This document shows, piece by piece, positions 1 through 6,205 of a stretch of DNA of 10,210 nt; positions within the stretch are counted from its first letter, which is position 1, and the number at the start of each line of letters is the position of its first letter. The notes under the pieces are model-generated. The model saw only the letters and a list, made by a program, of their open reading frames with translations. It was not told where the DNA came from and ran no database searches. The stretch covers positions 1-10,210 of the forward strand of contig JWZX01001889.1 in assembly GCA_001275005.1 (NCBI GenBank). The letters run 5' to 3'. The DNA comes from Chrysochromulina tobinii (Eukaryota > Haptophyta > Prymnesiales > Chrysochromulinaceae). The position numbers and the translations under genes are program-made.

Positions 1-511
1 CCATGTTGACGATGCCGATGAGGCGCTTGGCCTCGTCCTTTGTGAAGCACAGCATGCCGATCTGCCAAAAGAGGACCATGAGTACCGAATCGACGACCTC
101 CTCGACGACGAAGAACATGGGGTAAACGATCTTCGGATACTTCTCGGCGACGCCTGTGGTGAACATGAACAGGAAGGATGTGAGGACGACGATCATTACA
201 AAGGTCATTCCCGTCAGCACGGTGTTCGAGGAGGATTTCGACACGAGGTACGCGGTGAGGGGCATGATCACGAGTATGAATGCGCCCACCAAGACCATGA
301 CGTATGGCAGCGCATCGGCGCTGAGACCGGTCAGCAGCATGGTTGCGCCGATGTTCCGCCCAAGCAAAAGGATCGTGTTGGCAGTGAAGCAAAAGCACGA
401 GACCGTCCAGACTTTGGAAGCCTCTTCCCAGGTTCGGATACCGATACTTTTGAGGCACCCTGGTAGCTCATCCCCCAAGAACCACCCAAGGCTGCTATTG
501 ATCAGCAGCAT
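1..511 (-). CDS. TLC/NTT-type (ATP:ADP antiporter superfamily) transporter, N-terminal part, cut by the window edge
   Basis: The minus-strand frame is open for 170 codons from the ATG at 509-511 to the left edge. The ATG has a good eukaryotic context (ACC before it), and an in-frame stop lies upstream at 584-586, so the start is well supported. The product is hydrophobic, with likely membrane helices near residues 33-52, 65-88, 98-117 and 128-152. Family signatures seen: an Arg after the first helix (LLLGRNIG), the ADALPY motif at 65-70, and a LFWQ motif (147-150) followed by TKDEAKRL (157-164), which matches the position of the FWQFANQ/EAKRF region of rickettsial Tlc and plastid NTT carriers. 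Members exchange ATP for ADP or move other nucleotides across membranes; some relatives are of unknown substrate. Substrate and membrane cannot be told from this half. The gene lies 112 bp downstream of the sulfurtransferase gene on the same strand. A distant MFS protein is the alternative. Confidence 0.72.
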   Translation of the reverse strand, partial: MLLINSSLGWFLGDELPGCLKSIGIRTWEEASKVWTVSCFCFTANTILLLGRNIGATMLLTGLSADALPYVMVLVGAFILVIMPLTAYLVSKSSSNTVLTGMTFVMIVVLTSFLFMFTTGVAEKYPKIVYPMFFVVEEVVDSVLMVLFWQIGMLCFTKDEAKRLIGIVNM

Positions 512-623
512 GGTGACGACACAACGTGACCGCGGCGAGCGGCGTTTTTTTCGCACGAAGACGCTCCAAGTTTCGGGCACTTCCTACCTAAAAACACAAC
601 GGCCGACACAATTCGCCAGCCAC

Positions 624-1625
624 TCACGCGGGGCCCGTAGCGAGCGGCTTGCTCGGGTCGGACCCCCACTCGGCCCACGAGCCGTCGTACAGGCTGACGC
701 GCTCCGATCGACCGAGCTGTGCGAGGCCGAGCATCACCACAGCCGCGGTCACCCCGCTGCCGCAAGAGGTGACCAAGGGCGGCCCGGCCGCGTCGAGCGC
801 CACGCCAGCCCCGGCGAAGACGGCGCGCAGCTCGTCCGGCGGGCGCATCTTGCCACTCGGCTCCAGCAGCGCTCCAAACGGTACGGAGCGAGAGCCTGGG
901 ATGTGGCCGGAGCGACATCCCGGGCGTACCTCAACGACGGTGCCCTCGAAGCGCTCGGCCGGGCGCGCGTCCACGACAAGCAGCGGCTCGGCCGCGTCGG
1001 GCGCGGTCACGTGGGCGAGCAGCCGAGCCGCGTCGGTCACCGCGCCCGGACGCAGCGCGGCGGTGAAGAATGCGCCTCTCGCAGCGGCGGGCGGTGGCCC
1101 TTCCTCGAGCGCAAGGCCGGCAGCGACCCACGCAGGCAGCCCGCCGTCGAGGACCGAGACGCGCTCGTGGCCAAAGGCGCGGAGCATCCACCAGAGGCGC
1201 GCGGCCGAGAAGAGGCCCTTGCCGTCGTACACCACCACGTGGTCAGCATTGCTCACGCCGCACTGCATCATCGCCTGAGAGAAGAAGGCCGCCGAAGGCA
1301 CCATGTGCGGCAAGTTCGAGGTGTCGTCGGTCGCGTCGATGTCGAAAAAGGTGGCCGTCGGGATGCGCTTCTCGAGGTACTCCGCACGGCCGTTGCGTTT
1401 CATCGCCGGCAGGTACCACGACGCATCCACGACCTTGGGGCACGCTGACGCGGCTGCCCCAAGCTGCTTGTGGAGCCACTCGCAGCTCACCAGCGGCGGC
1501 ACCGCGGCGGACGAGGAAGAAAAACGTACGGCAAGGGTAGAGATTCGGGCAAAGCCGATCGATGAAAGGCGGCGAAGCATGCGAACGAACGTCGTCAGAG
1601 GCTGAGCCAGGAGTTCTCTGAGCAT
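624..1625 (-). CDS. 3-mercaptopyruvate sulfurtransferase (tandem rhodanese domains), mitochondrial
   Basis: Transfers the sulfane sulfur of 3-mercaptopyruvate to a thiol or cyanide, forming pyruvate; part of cysteine breakdown and H2S/persulfide production. With the ATG at 1623-1625 the protein has 333 residues, in the family range. Rhodanese domain 1 covers about 46-165 (VVDASWY at 65, FFDID at 93, LPHM, YDGKG near 133; no catalytic Cys, as usual). Domain 2 covers about 215-333 with VVDAR, ERFEG, RSGHIPGS, the active loop CGSGVTA with Cys288, and YDGSW near 313. CGSGVTA, not CRKGVTA, favours mercaptopyruvate over thiosulfate as donor. A second ATG at 1578-1580 (318 residues) begins MLRRLSSIGFARISTLAVRF, a textbook basic, amphipathic, Ser-rich mitochondrial presequence, and may be the true start; neither ATG has a strong context. 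The frame stays open to 1922 but would then run into the divergent SNARE gene, so I reject that extension. No intron seen. Confidence 0.9.
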   Translation of the reverse strand: MLRELLAQPLTTFVRMLRRLSSIGFARISTLAVRFSSSSAAVPPLVSCEWLHKQLGAAASACPKVVDASWYLPAMKRNGRAEYLEKRIPTATFFDIDATDDTSNLPHMVPSAAFFSQAMMQCGVSNADHVVVYDGKGLFSAARLWWMLRAFGHERVSVLDGGLPAWVAAGLALEEGPPPAAARGAFFTAALRPGAVTDAARLLAHVTAPDAAEPLLVVDARPAERFEGTVVEVRPGCRSGHIPGSRSVPFGALLEPSGKMRPPDELRAVFAGAGVALDAAGPPLVTSCGSGVTAAVVMLGLAQLGRSERVSLYDGSWAEWGSDPSKPLATGPA

Positions 1626-1809
1626 CGACTGGTCAGAGGACCAGCCAAACTGGGCGTCTTTGGGTGAATCTATGTGGCCTCGACACGAGTCGTCCGCGAA
1701 GCCGCACCGATTTGCTGTCAAAATCGCTGTGAATACTCGTCCTCTGTGAATCGGCGCGGCATCGGCGTGCTCACTCGTCAGCGGCAGCCTCGCGGCAGCG
1801 GCGGGCAAC
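1626..1809. promoter_or_regulatory. Divergent spacer between sulfurtransferase and SNARE genes, probable bidirectional promoter
   Basis: This 184-bp spacer must hold the promoters and 5' leaders of both flanking genes. I see no convincing TATA box. It contains a perfect inverted repeat CTGGTC-AGAG-GACCAG at 1629-1644, ending 3 bases from the upstream sulfurtransferase ATG, and a second, CGATTT-(7)-AAATCG, at 1708-1726. CTGTGAAT occurs twice in the middle. The promoter role follows from gene orientation only. Confidence 0.55.
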
Positions 1810-2673
1810 ATGCAACCATTGCTCGAGAAGCTGAACAAGATCCAGGAGGAGACGGGCGAGAATAATAATAAAAAGGGTGACAAGGGCGGAAGGGGCAAAG
1901 GCGACGAGTTCCGGTATCTCAAGGGTCAGATCGCGCAGCGCGTCAAGGACATTAGGACGAACCTGAAGAAGCGCGACGAGCTGCTGCAAAAGGGCGCATC
2001 GGGTACGAAGGCGACGGTGCAGATGTCGCGCGAGATCCGATCCCAGCTCAAGATGGTACGCGAGGACGCCCTGAAGCTGCAAGCGCTGCAAGCAAAGGAG
2101 GCGGCCAAGGCTGGTAAGAAGGCGGACGCAAAAGAGCAGGCGGAGAATCGGCGGGAGGCAGTGGAGCTGGTGTTCGCGCACATCGACGAGTGCGAGAAAA
2201 TGGAGCAGAAGCGGTTCACTGGCAAACAGACCGAGATCCGCGTCGACCTCTTCTCGGGCGGAGTGCGCGGCGCGCTCGGCAGCGTGATGGGCGGCAGGAG
2301 CGGCGGCGGCGGCGGCGGCGGCACGAGTGGCACGGAGCTGCCCGACATCGAGACACAAGAGGGGCTGATGAAGCTGCAGCAGAAGAATGAGCAGATCGAC
2401 GAGCAGCTCGAAGTCGTCGCCGAGGGCGTCCAGGAGCTGAAGAGTATCGCGCTCAACATGCGCGATGAGGTCAAGGTGCAGACAGCCATGGTGGAGGAGA
2501 TCCAGACAAAGGTAGAGTTGGCCTCGGGACACTTGAACAAACTCAACAAGAAGATGAAGAAGACGCTCACAAAGACGCGCTCTGCCGACCGCTTCATCAT
2601 CGACTTCATATTGTGCGTCATCCTGCTCGGCATTGTGGGGTACATCATCTCGATGTTCACAGGTACCCAGTGA
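1810..2673 (+). CDS. SYP7-like Qc-SNARE (syntaxin-type membrane fusion protein)
   Basis: A tail-anchored SNARE that supplies one helix of the four-helix bundle driving vesicle fusion on secretory membranes. The 287-residue protein begins at the ATG at 1810 (A at -3). Seen: a charged helical N-terminal part (about 33-140, comparable to the regulatory region of plant SYP71-73), a seven-glycine linker at 165-171, a SNARE motif at about 196-255 with Gln224 as the likely zero-layer residue (VKVQTAMVEEI), and one C-terminal membrane helix at about 263-283 followed by only four residues. The pattern EGVQELKSIALNM...VEEIQTKV resembles SYP7 proteins (EGLDALKNMASDM...MDEIDTKV), pointing to the Qc class and to the plant/algal SYP7 group rather than animal syntaxins. 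No signal peptide, as expected for tail insertion. It is divergent from the sulfurtransferase gene and convergent with the polymerase gene. No intron. Confidence 0.88.
   Translation: MQPLLEKLNKIQEETGENNNKKGDKGGRGKGDEFRYLKGQIAQRVKDIRTNLKKRDELLQKGASGTKATVQMSREIRSQLKMVREDALKLQALQAKEAAKAGKKADAKEQAENRREAVELVFAHIDECEKMEQKRFTGKQTEIRVDLFSGGVRGALGSVMGGRSGGGGGGGTSGTELPDIETQEGLMKLQQKNEQIDEQLEVVAEGVQELKSIALNMRDEVKVQTAMVEEIQTKVELASGHLNKLNKKMKKTLTKTRSADRFIIDFILCVILLGIVGYIISMFTGTQ
2301..2322 (+). repeat. (CGG)7 microsatellite inside the SNARE gene
   Basis: Seven uninterrupted CGG triplets plus one base encode the Gly run at residues 165-171, the hinge between the N-terminal helices and the SNARE motif. Length changes here would alter the linker without shifting the frame. 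Confidence 0.9.
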
Positions 2674-3062
2674 CCCGAATCGGATGACTCGAGATGCGAT
2701 CTGATGTGCGCGACCGAGTCGAGCCTCATGCTCTTTGTAATGGTGCCCGTATAGTGTATGTATGTGCATGATTCGCAGCGGTCACTCAAAACCACTTTTT
2801 AATATACAAGTCCACCCGGAAGACCGGACAAGACCGGGACGCCGCCCCCGCCGCGGCGGTGCGGCGCCGGCCCGGGCGCGGGGGCCGCGCGCGTTGACCG
2901 TCGTCGTCACGTCACGCGATGACGGAACCGGACCGCCGCGCGGCGCCCGGCCGCGCCGGCACGCCCCCGCCGCCGCATGTGGTCATGAGTCAAGTGAAGA
3001 AGGCTTCGCGCTCAGAGGTTTCTCAGAGGTCACGCTCCGGAGGCGTTACAGTGACACTATTA
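2674..3062. other. Convergent intergenic region (3' ends of SNARE and polymerase genes)
   Basis: This 389-bp stretch holds no convincing gene. The SNARE side (2674-2815) is of mixed composition. From about 2820 to 2965 it turns into an extremely GC- and CpG-rich block (runs such as GCGGCGCCGGCCCGGGCGCG) able to form strong hairpins. The right end (3012-3079) carries short direct repeats that reach into the polymerase stop codon. The short open frames crossing it on the plus strand have no family features. I saw no tRNA-like or snRNA-like element. Confidence 0.6.
2736..2740 (+). terminator. Candidate polyadenylation signal TGTAA for the SNARE gene
   Basis: TGTAA lies 63 bases after the SNARE stop codon. 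UGUAA is the established poly(A) signal of green algae; its use in this organism is unknown. The same pentamer occurs on the minus strand at 3046-3050 (13 bases past the polymerase stop) and 6317-6321 (past the coiled-coil gene), but also at about 5630 inside a promoter spacer, so chance is a real possibility. Confidence 0.25.
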
Positions 3063-3079
3063 TCAGAGGTCACGCTCCG
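3023..3079. repeat. 17-bp direct repeat spanning the polymerase stop codon
   Basis: TCAGAGGTCACGCTCCG is present exactly at 3023-3039 and 3063-3079, 40 bp apart. The second copy is the end of the polymerase coding sequence (codons for ERDL and the stop, read on the minus strand); the first lies 40 bp downstream in the 3' flank. A third, partial copy (TCAGAGGT) is at 3012-3019. Confidence 0.9.
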
Positions 3080-5543
3080 CGGGCGCCTTGTACGCCATGC
3101 CGAGGGCCTCGAAGATGGCTTGCTCGGTGTGCATACCCGGGAGAGGCTCCTCGACAAGCTTTCCGTCGGTGCCCTTTCGTACCGTGAACAGGCCGTACTC
3201 ACTCAGCTTCATGCCCTTTGCGATCGCCACGGAGCGCATCGACTTATTGTGCTCGTCGCTCCCTGTGAAGTAGAGCACGCTCGCTGCATAGCTTTCGCAC
3301 GGTACCAGCCGCAGGTCGAGCCGCCGATAGCGCGGCCCGCTCGCGCCCGCGCCGACATCGAAGCCGCCGCTGAAGCTAGAGACGTCGAAGCTGGCTGAGG
3401 CGACATGTGCGTGCCCGGCGCACTCGGAGGCGCCAGCGTGAGCGGCCGCAGACGCGGCTAGCTTGCCCGCCGCCTTCCTCATCTCCTTGAAGGGCACCGG
3501 TGCCGCCGCCGCGGCGATCGGGTCTCTGTCGCCGTCGCCGTCGCCTCTGCCGCCGCTGTCACCGCTGTCACTGCAAATTTGGGTGCCGGCGGCAACGGCC
3601 GCAGCCGTCTTCTCGCCAGTCGCCACCCCGGGCTCGCCACCCCTGGAAGAGGCGGAATCTGCCCTGCGCGCCTGCCATTGTGGGAAGAGGTCGCGCCTTC
3701 CGTGCCCCCCCTGAGCGAGGGCCGCCTTCTTCTTCGCGAGAAGCTGTTGGAAGGCTGGCAGTGCAACCGACGGCACGGCACCAACCGACGGGACGACATC
3801 AACCGAGGGAGCAGCGGCGGAGGGCGCGGCGGTGGAGGGCGCGGCGGTGGGGGGCGCGGCGGTGGGGGGCGCAGACAGGGGCGAAGCGGTGGCGCTCCCG
3901 CTGGCACTGCCGCCGCTGCCGCCGCCGCTGCTGCCGCCGCTGCCACCCGTCGCCGCGCCAGCGAGTCTCGCAACGATCGTCTCCTCGTCCTCTGTGCCTC
4001 CGTCCTCGTCTAATGATGCCCTACCTGTCTGAGGCCCCGCGGCGGAGGCAGGCGGAGAACCACCACTCATCGTCTCCCTGCTGCTCAGGCTGTAACCATC
4101 ACTCAGGCTGCGACGCAGGCAGTCGCCCAATTGGCCGCAATCTGTGACGATGCTGCCCTCGCCGCCCGCCTCGCCGCTGCCCTCGCTCACCGCGCCGGCG
4201 CTCTCCACCTCCATCGGGGCGGGCAGCGCCGTGGGCTGCTGCAGCGCGCGCCACTCGTCATCAGCGAGCCGGCAGACGCACGCCGCCTTCTTTGCCCCGA
4301 GCGCAATCACGGCCGTGACGAACCCGCTGGCCTTGAGGGCGGCGACGAGCGTGCTGAGCCAGCCGGGGGTGCCGGCCGCGTCCCCATCCTCGGGCACGCG
4401 CGCAAACGATGGGTTTGTCAGGAGCACGTCCACATCGCCTGAGAACGCCTTCCCGCGTCGGAACGAGCCGCAGACGGTCATGTCGAGCGGGGGTGAGTGG
4501 GCGTCGGCCGCGCGTCGAACGGCAGCTTCGAGCCGGAGCATCTCGGCGCGGGGGATGCGGCTCTCAAAGTCCTCAAGGTGGGTCAGCCCGAGGGTCTGCT
4601 CGTGCGTGAGCAGCGTCGGGTCCGCCTCCGCACGCGCGCGCAGCGTGAGCAGGTCCATGATGCCCTTTGCCTGGAGCGCCTCCGCAGCCTTGATGCCGAT
4701 GCCCGAGACCCGCTGCAGCTGGCGCAGGGAGCTCGTGCCCGCATCGCCGCGCTCGCGCTCGAGGCGCGCGAGTTTCCCCGTGCTCAGCAGCTCGTCGATC
4801 TTCTCGGCAATCTTCTTGCCCACGCCCTTGAGTTCCTTGGCCGCCTTCTTCCCGTCGGTGATTGGACTCGGATGCTCGCGGACGGCCTTGGCCGCCTTGA
4901 AGTAGGCTCCCGCGCGCACGTTGTCGCCCTTGACCTTCTCTGTCTCGGCAAGCTCGAGCAGCATCGCCTCGATGCGCTGATTGTTCGTCGACGGGTCTGC
5001 TCCCGCTGCTGGTGTGCCCGCTGCTCCCACCGCGCCGCTTCCGCTCGTGCCCGCCCCGCCGCCGCCGTCACCGGTCAGGTCGACGGCGGCGGACGAGGCC
5101 GCCGCGGATGAGGAGGCCGCAGGCGCGTCCGCCTTCTTGCCGGGGTCGCCCTTGGCCCGCTTCGACGTCGCTGCATCGACGGCTGCTGGTTCCTTGCGCT
5201 TGGTGGGAGGCACGGGAGGCGCAGGAGGTGCTGGCGCGGGAGGTGCTGGCGGGGGAGGTGCTGGCGCGGGAGGCGCGGCTGGAGCCGCTGGCGCGGTGGG
5301 CGCCGCCGGCACAGCAGCTGCTGCGGTGGGAGCAGGCGCCTCTCGTCGCACCGGCCGCGTGCGCGACGGGTCGTTCTCGAGCTTCTGCCTCATCGCGTCC
5401 GCAGGCTGGAAGCTAATGATGTATCTCTGACCTCGCAGGTCGATCTTGGCGTGCTGGCTGCCCGCTCGGAAGGCCGCCTCGATCTTTGAATTGGCGGCAG
5501 CGTCGTACGGCTGGAACTGGCCGGAGAGCTGCACCGACCACAT
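3063..5543 (-). CDS. WWE-domain family X DNA polymerase (Pol beta/lambda-like), with large palm insert
   Basis: A gap-filling repair polymerase of 826 residues starting at the ATG at 5541-5543 (A at -3). Order of parts: WWE domain at 1-68 (Trp2, QPYD, IEAAF, YIISF, RPVRR; Phe10 stands where the second Trp usually is); Ala/Pro linker; basic nuclear-signal-like stretch 115-137 (KRK, SKRAK, KK); SUMO-interaction-like VDLTGD at 154-159; 8-kDa lyase domain about 187-268 with GVGKKIAEKID, Lys248 matching the Schiff-base Lys72 of Pol beta; second helix-hairpin-helix VSGIGIKAAE at 279-288; palm with CGSFRRG at 358-364 and GDVDVLL giving Asp370 and Asp372; third catalytic Asp743 in RRLDLRL; YFTGSD at 758-763, then Asn766 and Arg770; C-terminal thumb ending APAERDL as in Pol lambda. 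Residues about 426-739 are extra, Ala/Gly/Ser/Pro-rich sequence where Pol beta has about ten residues. There is no BRCT domain. Known for these families: WWE domains bind poly(ADP-ribose); Pol beta/lambda act in base excision and end joining. The combined role is inferred. Unannotated introns within the insert cannot be excluded. Confidence 0.9.
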   Translation of the reverse strand: MWSVQLSGQFQPYDAAANSKIEAAFRAGSQHAKIDLRGQRYIISFQPADAMRQKLENDPSRTRPVRREAPAPTAAAAVPAAPTAPAAPAAPPAPAPPPPAPPAPAPPAPPVPPTKRKEPAAVDAATSKRAKGDPGKKADAPAASSSAAASSAAVDLTGDGGGGAGTSGSGAVGAAGTPAAGADPSTNNQRIEAMLLELAETEKVKGDNVRAGAYFKAAKAVREHPSPITDGKKAAKELKGVGKKIAEKIDELLSTGKLARLERERGDAGTSSLRQLQRVSGIGIKAAEALQAKGIMDLLTLRARAEADPTLLTHEQTLGLTHLEDFESRIPRAEMLRLEAAVRRAADAHSPPLDMTVCGSFRRGKAFSGDVDVLLTNPSFARVPEDGDAAGTPGWLSTLVAALKASGFVTAVIALGAKKAACVCRLADDEWRALQQPTALPAPMEVESAGAVSEGSGEAGGEGSIVTDCGQLGDCLRRSLSDGYSLSSRETMSGGSPPASAAGPQTGRASLDEDGGTEDEETIVARLAGAATGGSGGSSGGGSGGSASGSATASPLSAPPTAAPPTAAPSTAAPSAAAPSVDVVPSVGAVPSVALPAFQQLLAKKKAALAQGGHGRRDLFPQWQARRADSASSRGGEPGVATGEKTAAAVAAGTQICSDSGDSGGRGDGDGDRDPIAAAAAPVPFKEMRKAAGKLAASAAAHAGASECAGHAHVASASFDVSSFSGGFDVGAGASGPRYRRLDLRLVPCESYAASVLYFTGSDEHNKSMRSVAIAKGMKLSEYGLFTVRKGTDGKLVEEPLPGMHTEQAIFEALGMAYKAPAERDL
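3814..3872 (-). repeat. 15-bp tandem repeat in the polymerase insert
   Basis: About four near-identical units of the type GCGGCGGTGGRGGGC. They encode the TAAPP/TAAPS repeats at polymerase residues about 558-577. Units differ by one or two bases and keep the frame, as expected for a disordered coding spacer that grows by slippage or unequal exchange. Confidence 0.85.
5224..5268 (-). repeat. 15-bp tandem repeat (three units) in the Ala/Pro linker of the polymerase
   Basis: Units at 5224-5238, 5239-5253 and 5254-5268 follow GGAGGTGCTGGCGSG; the first and third are identical and the second differs by one base. A degenerate fourth unit follows. They encode Pro/Ala-rich residues about 92-107 between the WWE domain and the basic stretch. 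Confidence 0.9.
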
Positions 5544-5713
5544 GATTCAGGCTTCTCGCGCGCGTTCTTGGCCATTTCGCGAAAAGAACTTGGGCGAGCC
5601 ACTGGGGTGTGACTTGTCACGGCCACATTTGTAATGAGTCCACGAGTTTTCGTCAAGAACGATCGCGAAGATACTCGTCGAGAGGAAAAGCGGCGTCGGT
5701 CGCCTGTCGGTCG
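5544..5713. promoter_or_regulatory. Divergent spacer between polymerase and 150-residue protein genes, probable bidirectional promoter
   Basis: A 170-bp head-to-head spacer. It holds the perfect 10-bp palindrome TTTCGCGAAA at 5575-5584, which resembles an E2F-type site, flanked by GTTCTT (5564-5569) and AAGAAC (5584-5589) as an outer inverted repeat, and a second inverted repeat GTGAC-TT-GTCAC at 5609-5620. An out-of-frame ATG at 5634 precedes the proposed start at 5714 and would overlap it if transcribed. No TATA box recognised. Confidence 0.5.
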
Positions 5714-6166
5714 ATGGGGCGTTCTGGTACGCATCCTCTGCTGCACTCCGGGCAGCCGCACAAGCCATGGATTGGCGATCGGACCGAGAGCTGGATGCAA
5801 AAGCAATACGACATGCGCTTCCCTCCCGAGCTCGAGACGTCGGCATCGCGGGTGGAGTTGTTGCCACAGTTTTTGAACAACATCTACGCCTATCCGCATC
5901 TGAGCAGCCTAAGCCGTACACCCTCAAAGCCGCGCCTCTTGCCCATGCTGTCAACCGAGCGCAGCTTTGGCAGCTTAACCTCTGCATCGTCTCATTCTCG
6001 CTTGAATCTTGGCAAGCCTTCGCTGAACAGCAAGCCGTCATTAGCCAGCATGATCTCGCCCTCTCCAGACATGGAGTCGCCGCGAGAGGCGCCGGGCGCG
6101 CTGCCGGGAATATATCTCAAACGTGCACAATCCGCCAACAGCATCTACACGACCGTCTACTGGTAG
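5714..6166 (+). CDS. Unrecognised 150-residue basic, Ser/Pro/Leu-rich protein
   Basis: I do not recognise this gene. The open frame extends upstream to 5609 without an ATG, so the first ATG, at 5714, is taken as the start; an upstream exon or other start remains possible because the context is weak (T at -3). The protein has no membrane helix or signal peptide. The N-terminal half (15-62) looks folded, with aromatic and polar motifs such as HKPWIGDRTESWMQKQYDM and LLPQFLNNIYAYPHL. The second half has Ser-rich segments with repeated KPxL motifs (KPRL at 72, KPSL at 101 and 107) and ends IYTTVYW. Coding support comes from the mixed, non-repetitive composition, unlike the Ala/Arg-rich antisense frames nearby, and its head-to-head position with the polymerase gene. 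Small proteins of this look occur among axonemal microtubule proteins, but that is only an impression. Confidence 0.6.
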   Translation: MGRSGTHPLLHSGQPHKPWIGDRTESWMQKQYDMRFPPELETSASRVELLPQFLNNIYAYPHLSSLSRTPSKPRLLPMLSTERSFGSLTSASSHSRLNLGKPSLNSKPSLASMISPSPDMESPREAPGALPGIYLKRAQSANSIYTTVYW

Positions 6167-6205
6167 GTCGACTGCTGTGAAGAGGAAGGTACGACCGTCG
6201 ACTGG
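6149..6205. repeat. 15-bp near-exact direct repeat at the stop codon of the 150-residue protein gene
   Basis: ACGACCGTCTACTGG (6149-6163, the codons just before the stop) recurs as ACGACCGTCGACTGG at 6191-6205, 42 bp downstream, with one mismatch. The layout mirrors the repeat at the end of the polymerase gene. Confidence 0.7.

Noticed and set aside
156-1448. 430-codon plus-strand open frame
   Set aside because: It runs antisense to the transporter and sulfurtransferase genes, both of which show clear family motifs; its product is Arg/Gly/His-rich with no domain. High GC leaves long antisense frames open.
1626-1922. 99-residue N-terminal extension of the sulfurtransferase
   Set aside because: It would overlap the first 113 bases of the divergent SNARE gene, and that part reads as its antisense; a credible mitochondrial presequence starts further in.
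1771-2795. Two long minus-strand frames (332 and 289 codons) opposite the SNARE gene
   Set aside because: Both are antisense to a well-supported SNARE; their Leu/His/Arg-rich and Ser-rich compositions mirror the charged heptads of the sense protein.
2674-3062. Search for tRNA, snRNA or mobile element in the convergent spacer
   Set aside because: No T-arm-like GGTTCGAATCC, no terminal inverted repeats with target duplications and no transposase-like frame were found.
3814-3872. Evenly spaced repeat units as a CRISPR-like array
   Set aside because: The units are contiguous, without spacers, and encode an in-frame protein repeat in a eukaryotic gene.
3500-5430. Several plus-strand frames of 80-250 codons opposite the polymerase gene
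   Set aside because: They are antisense to a protein with all family X landmarks and consist of Arg/Pro/Ala/Gly-rich filler.
5609-5713. Upstream extension of the 150-residue protein frame
   Set aside because: It has no ATG, only a GTG; in a nuclear eukaryotic gene the first ATG at 5714 is the more likely start.
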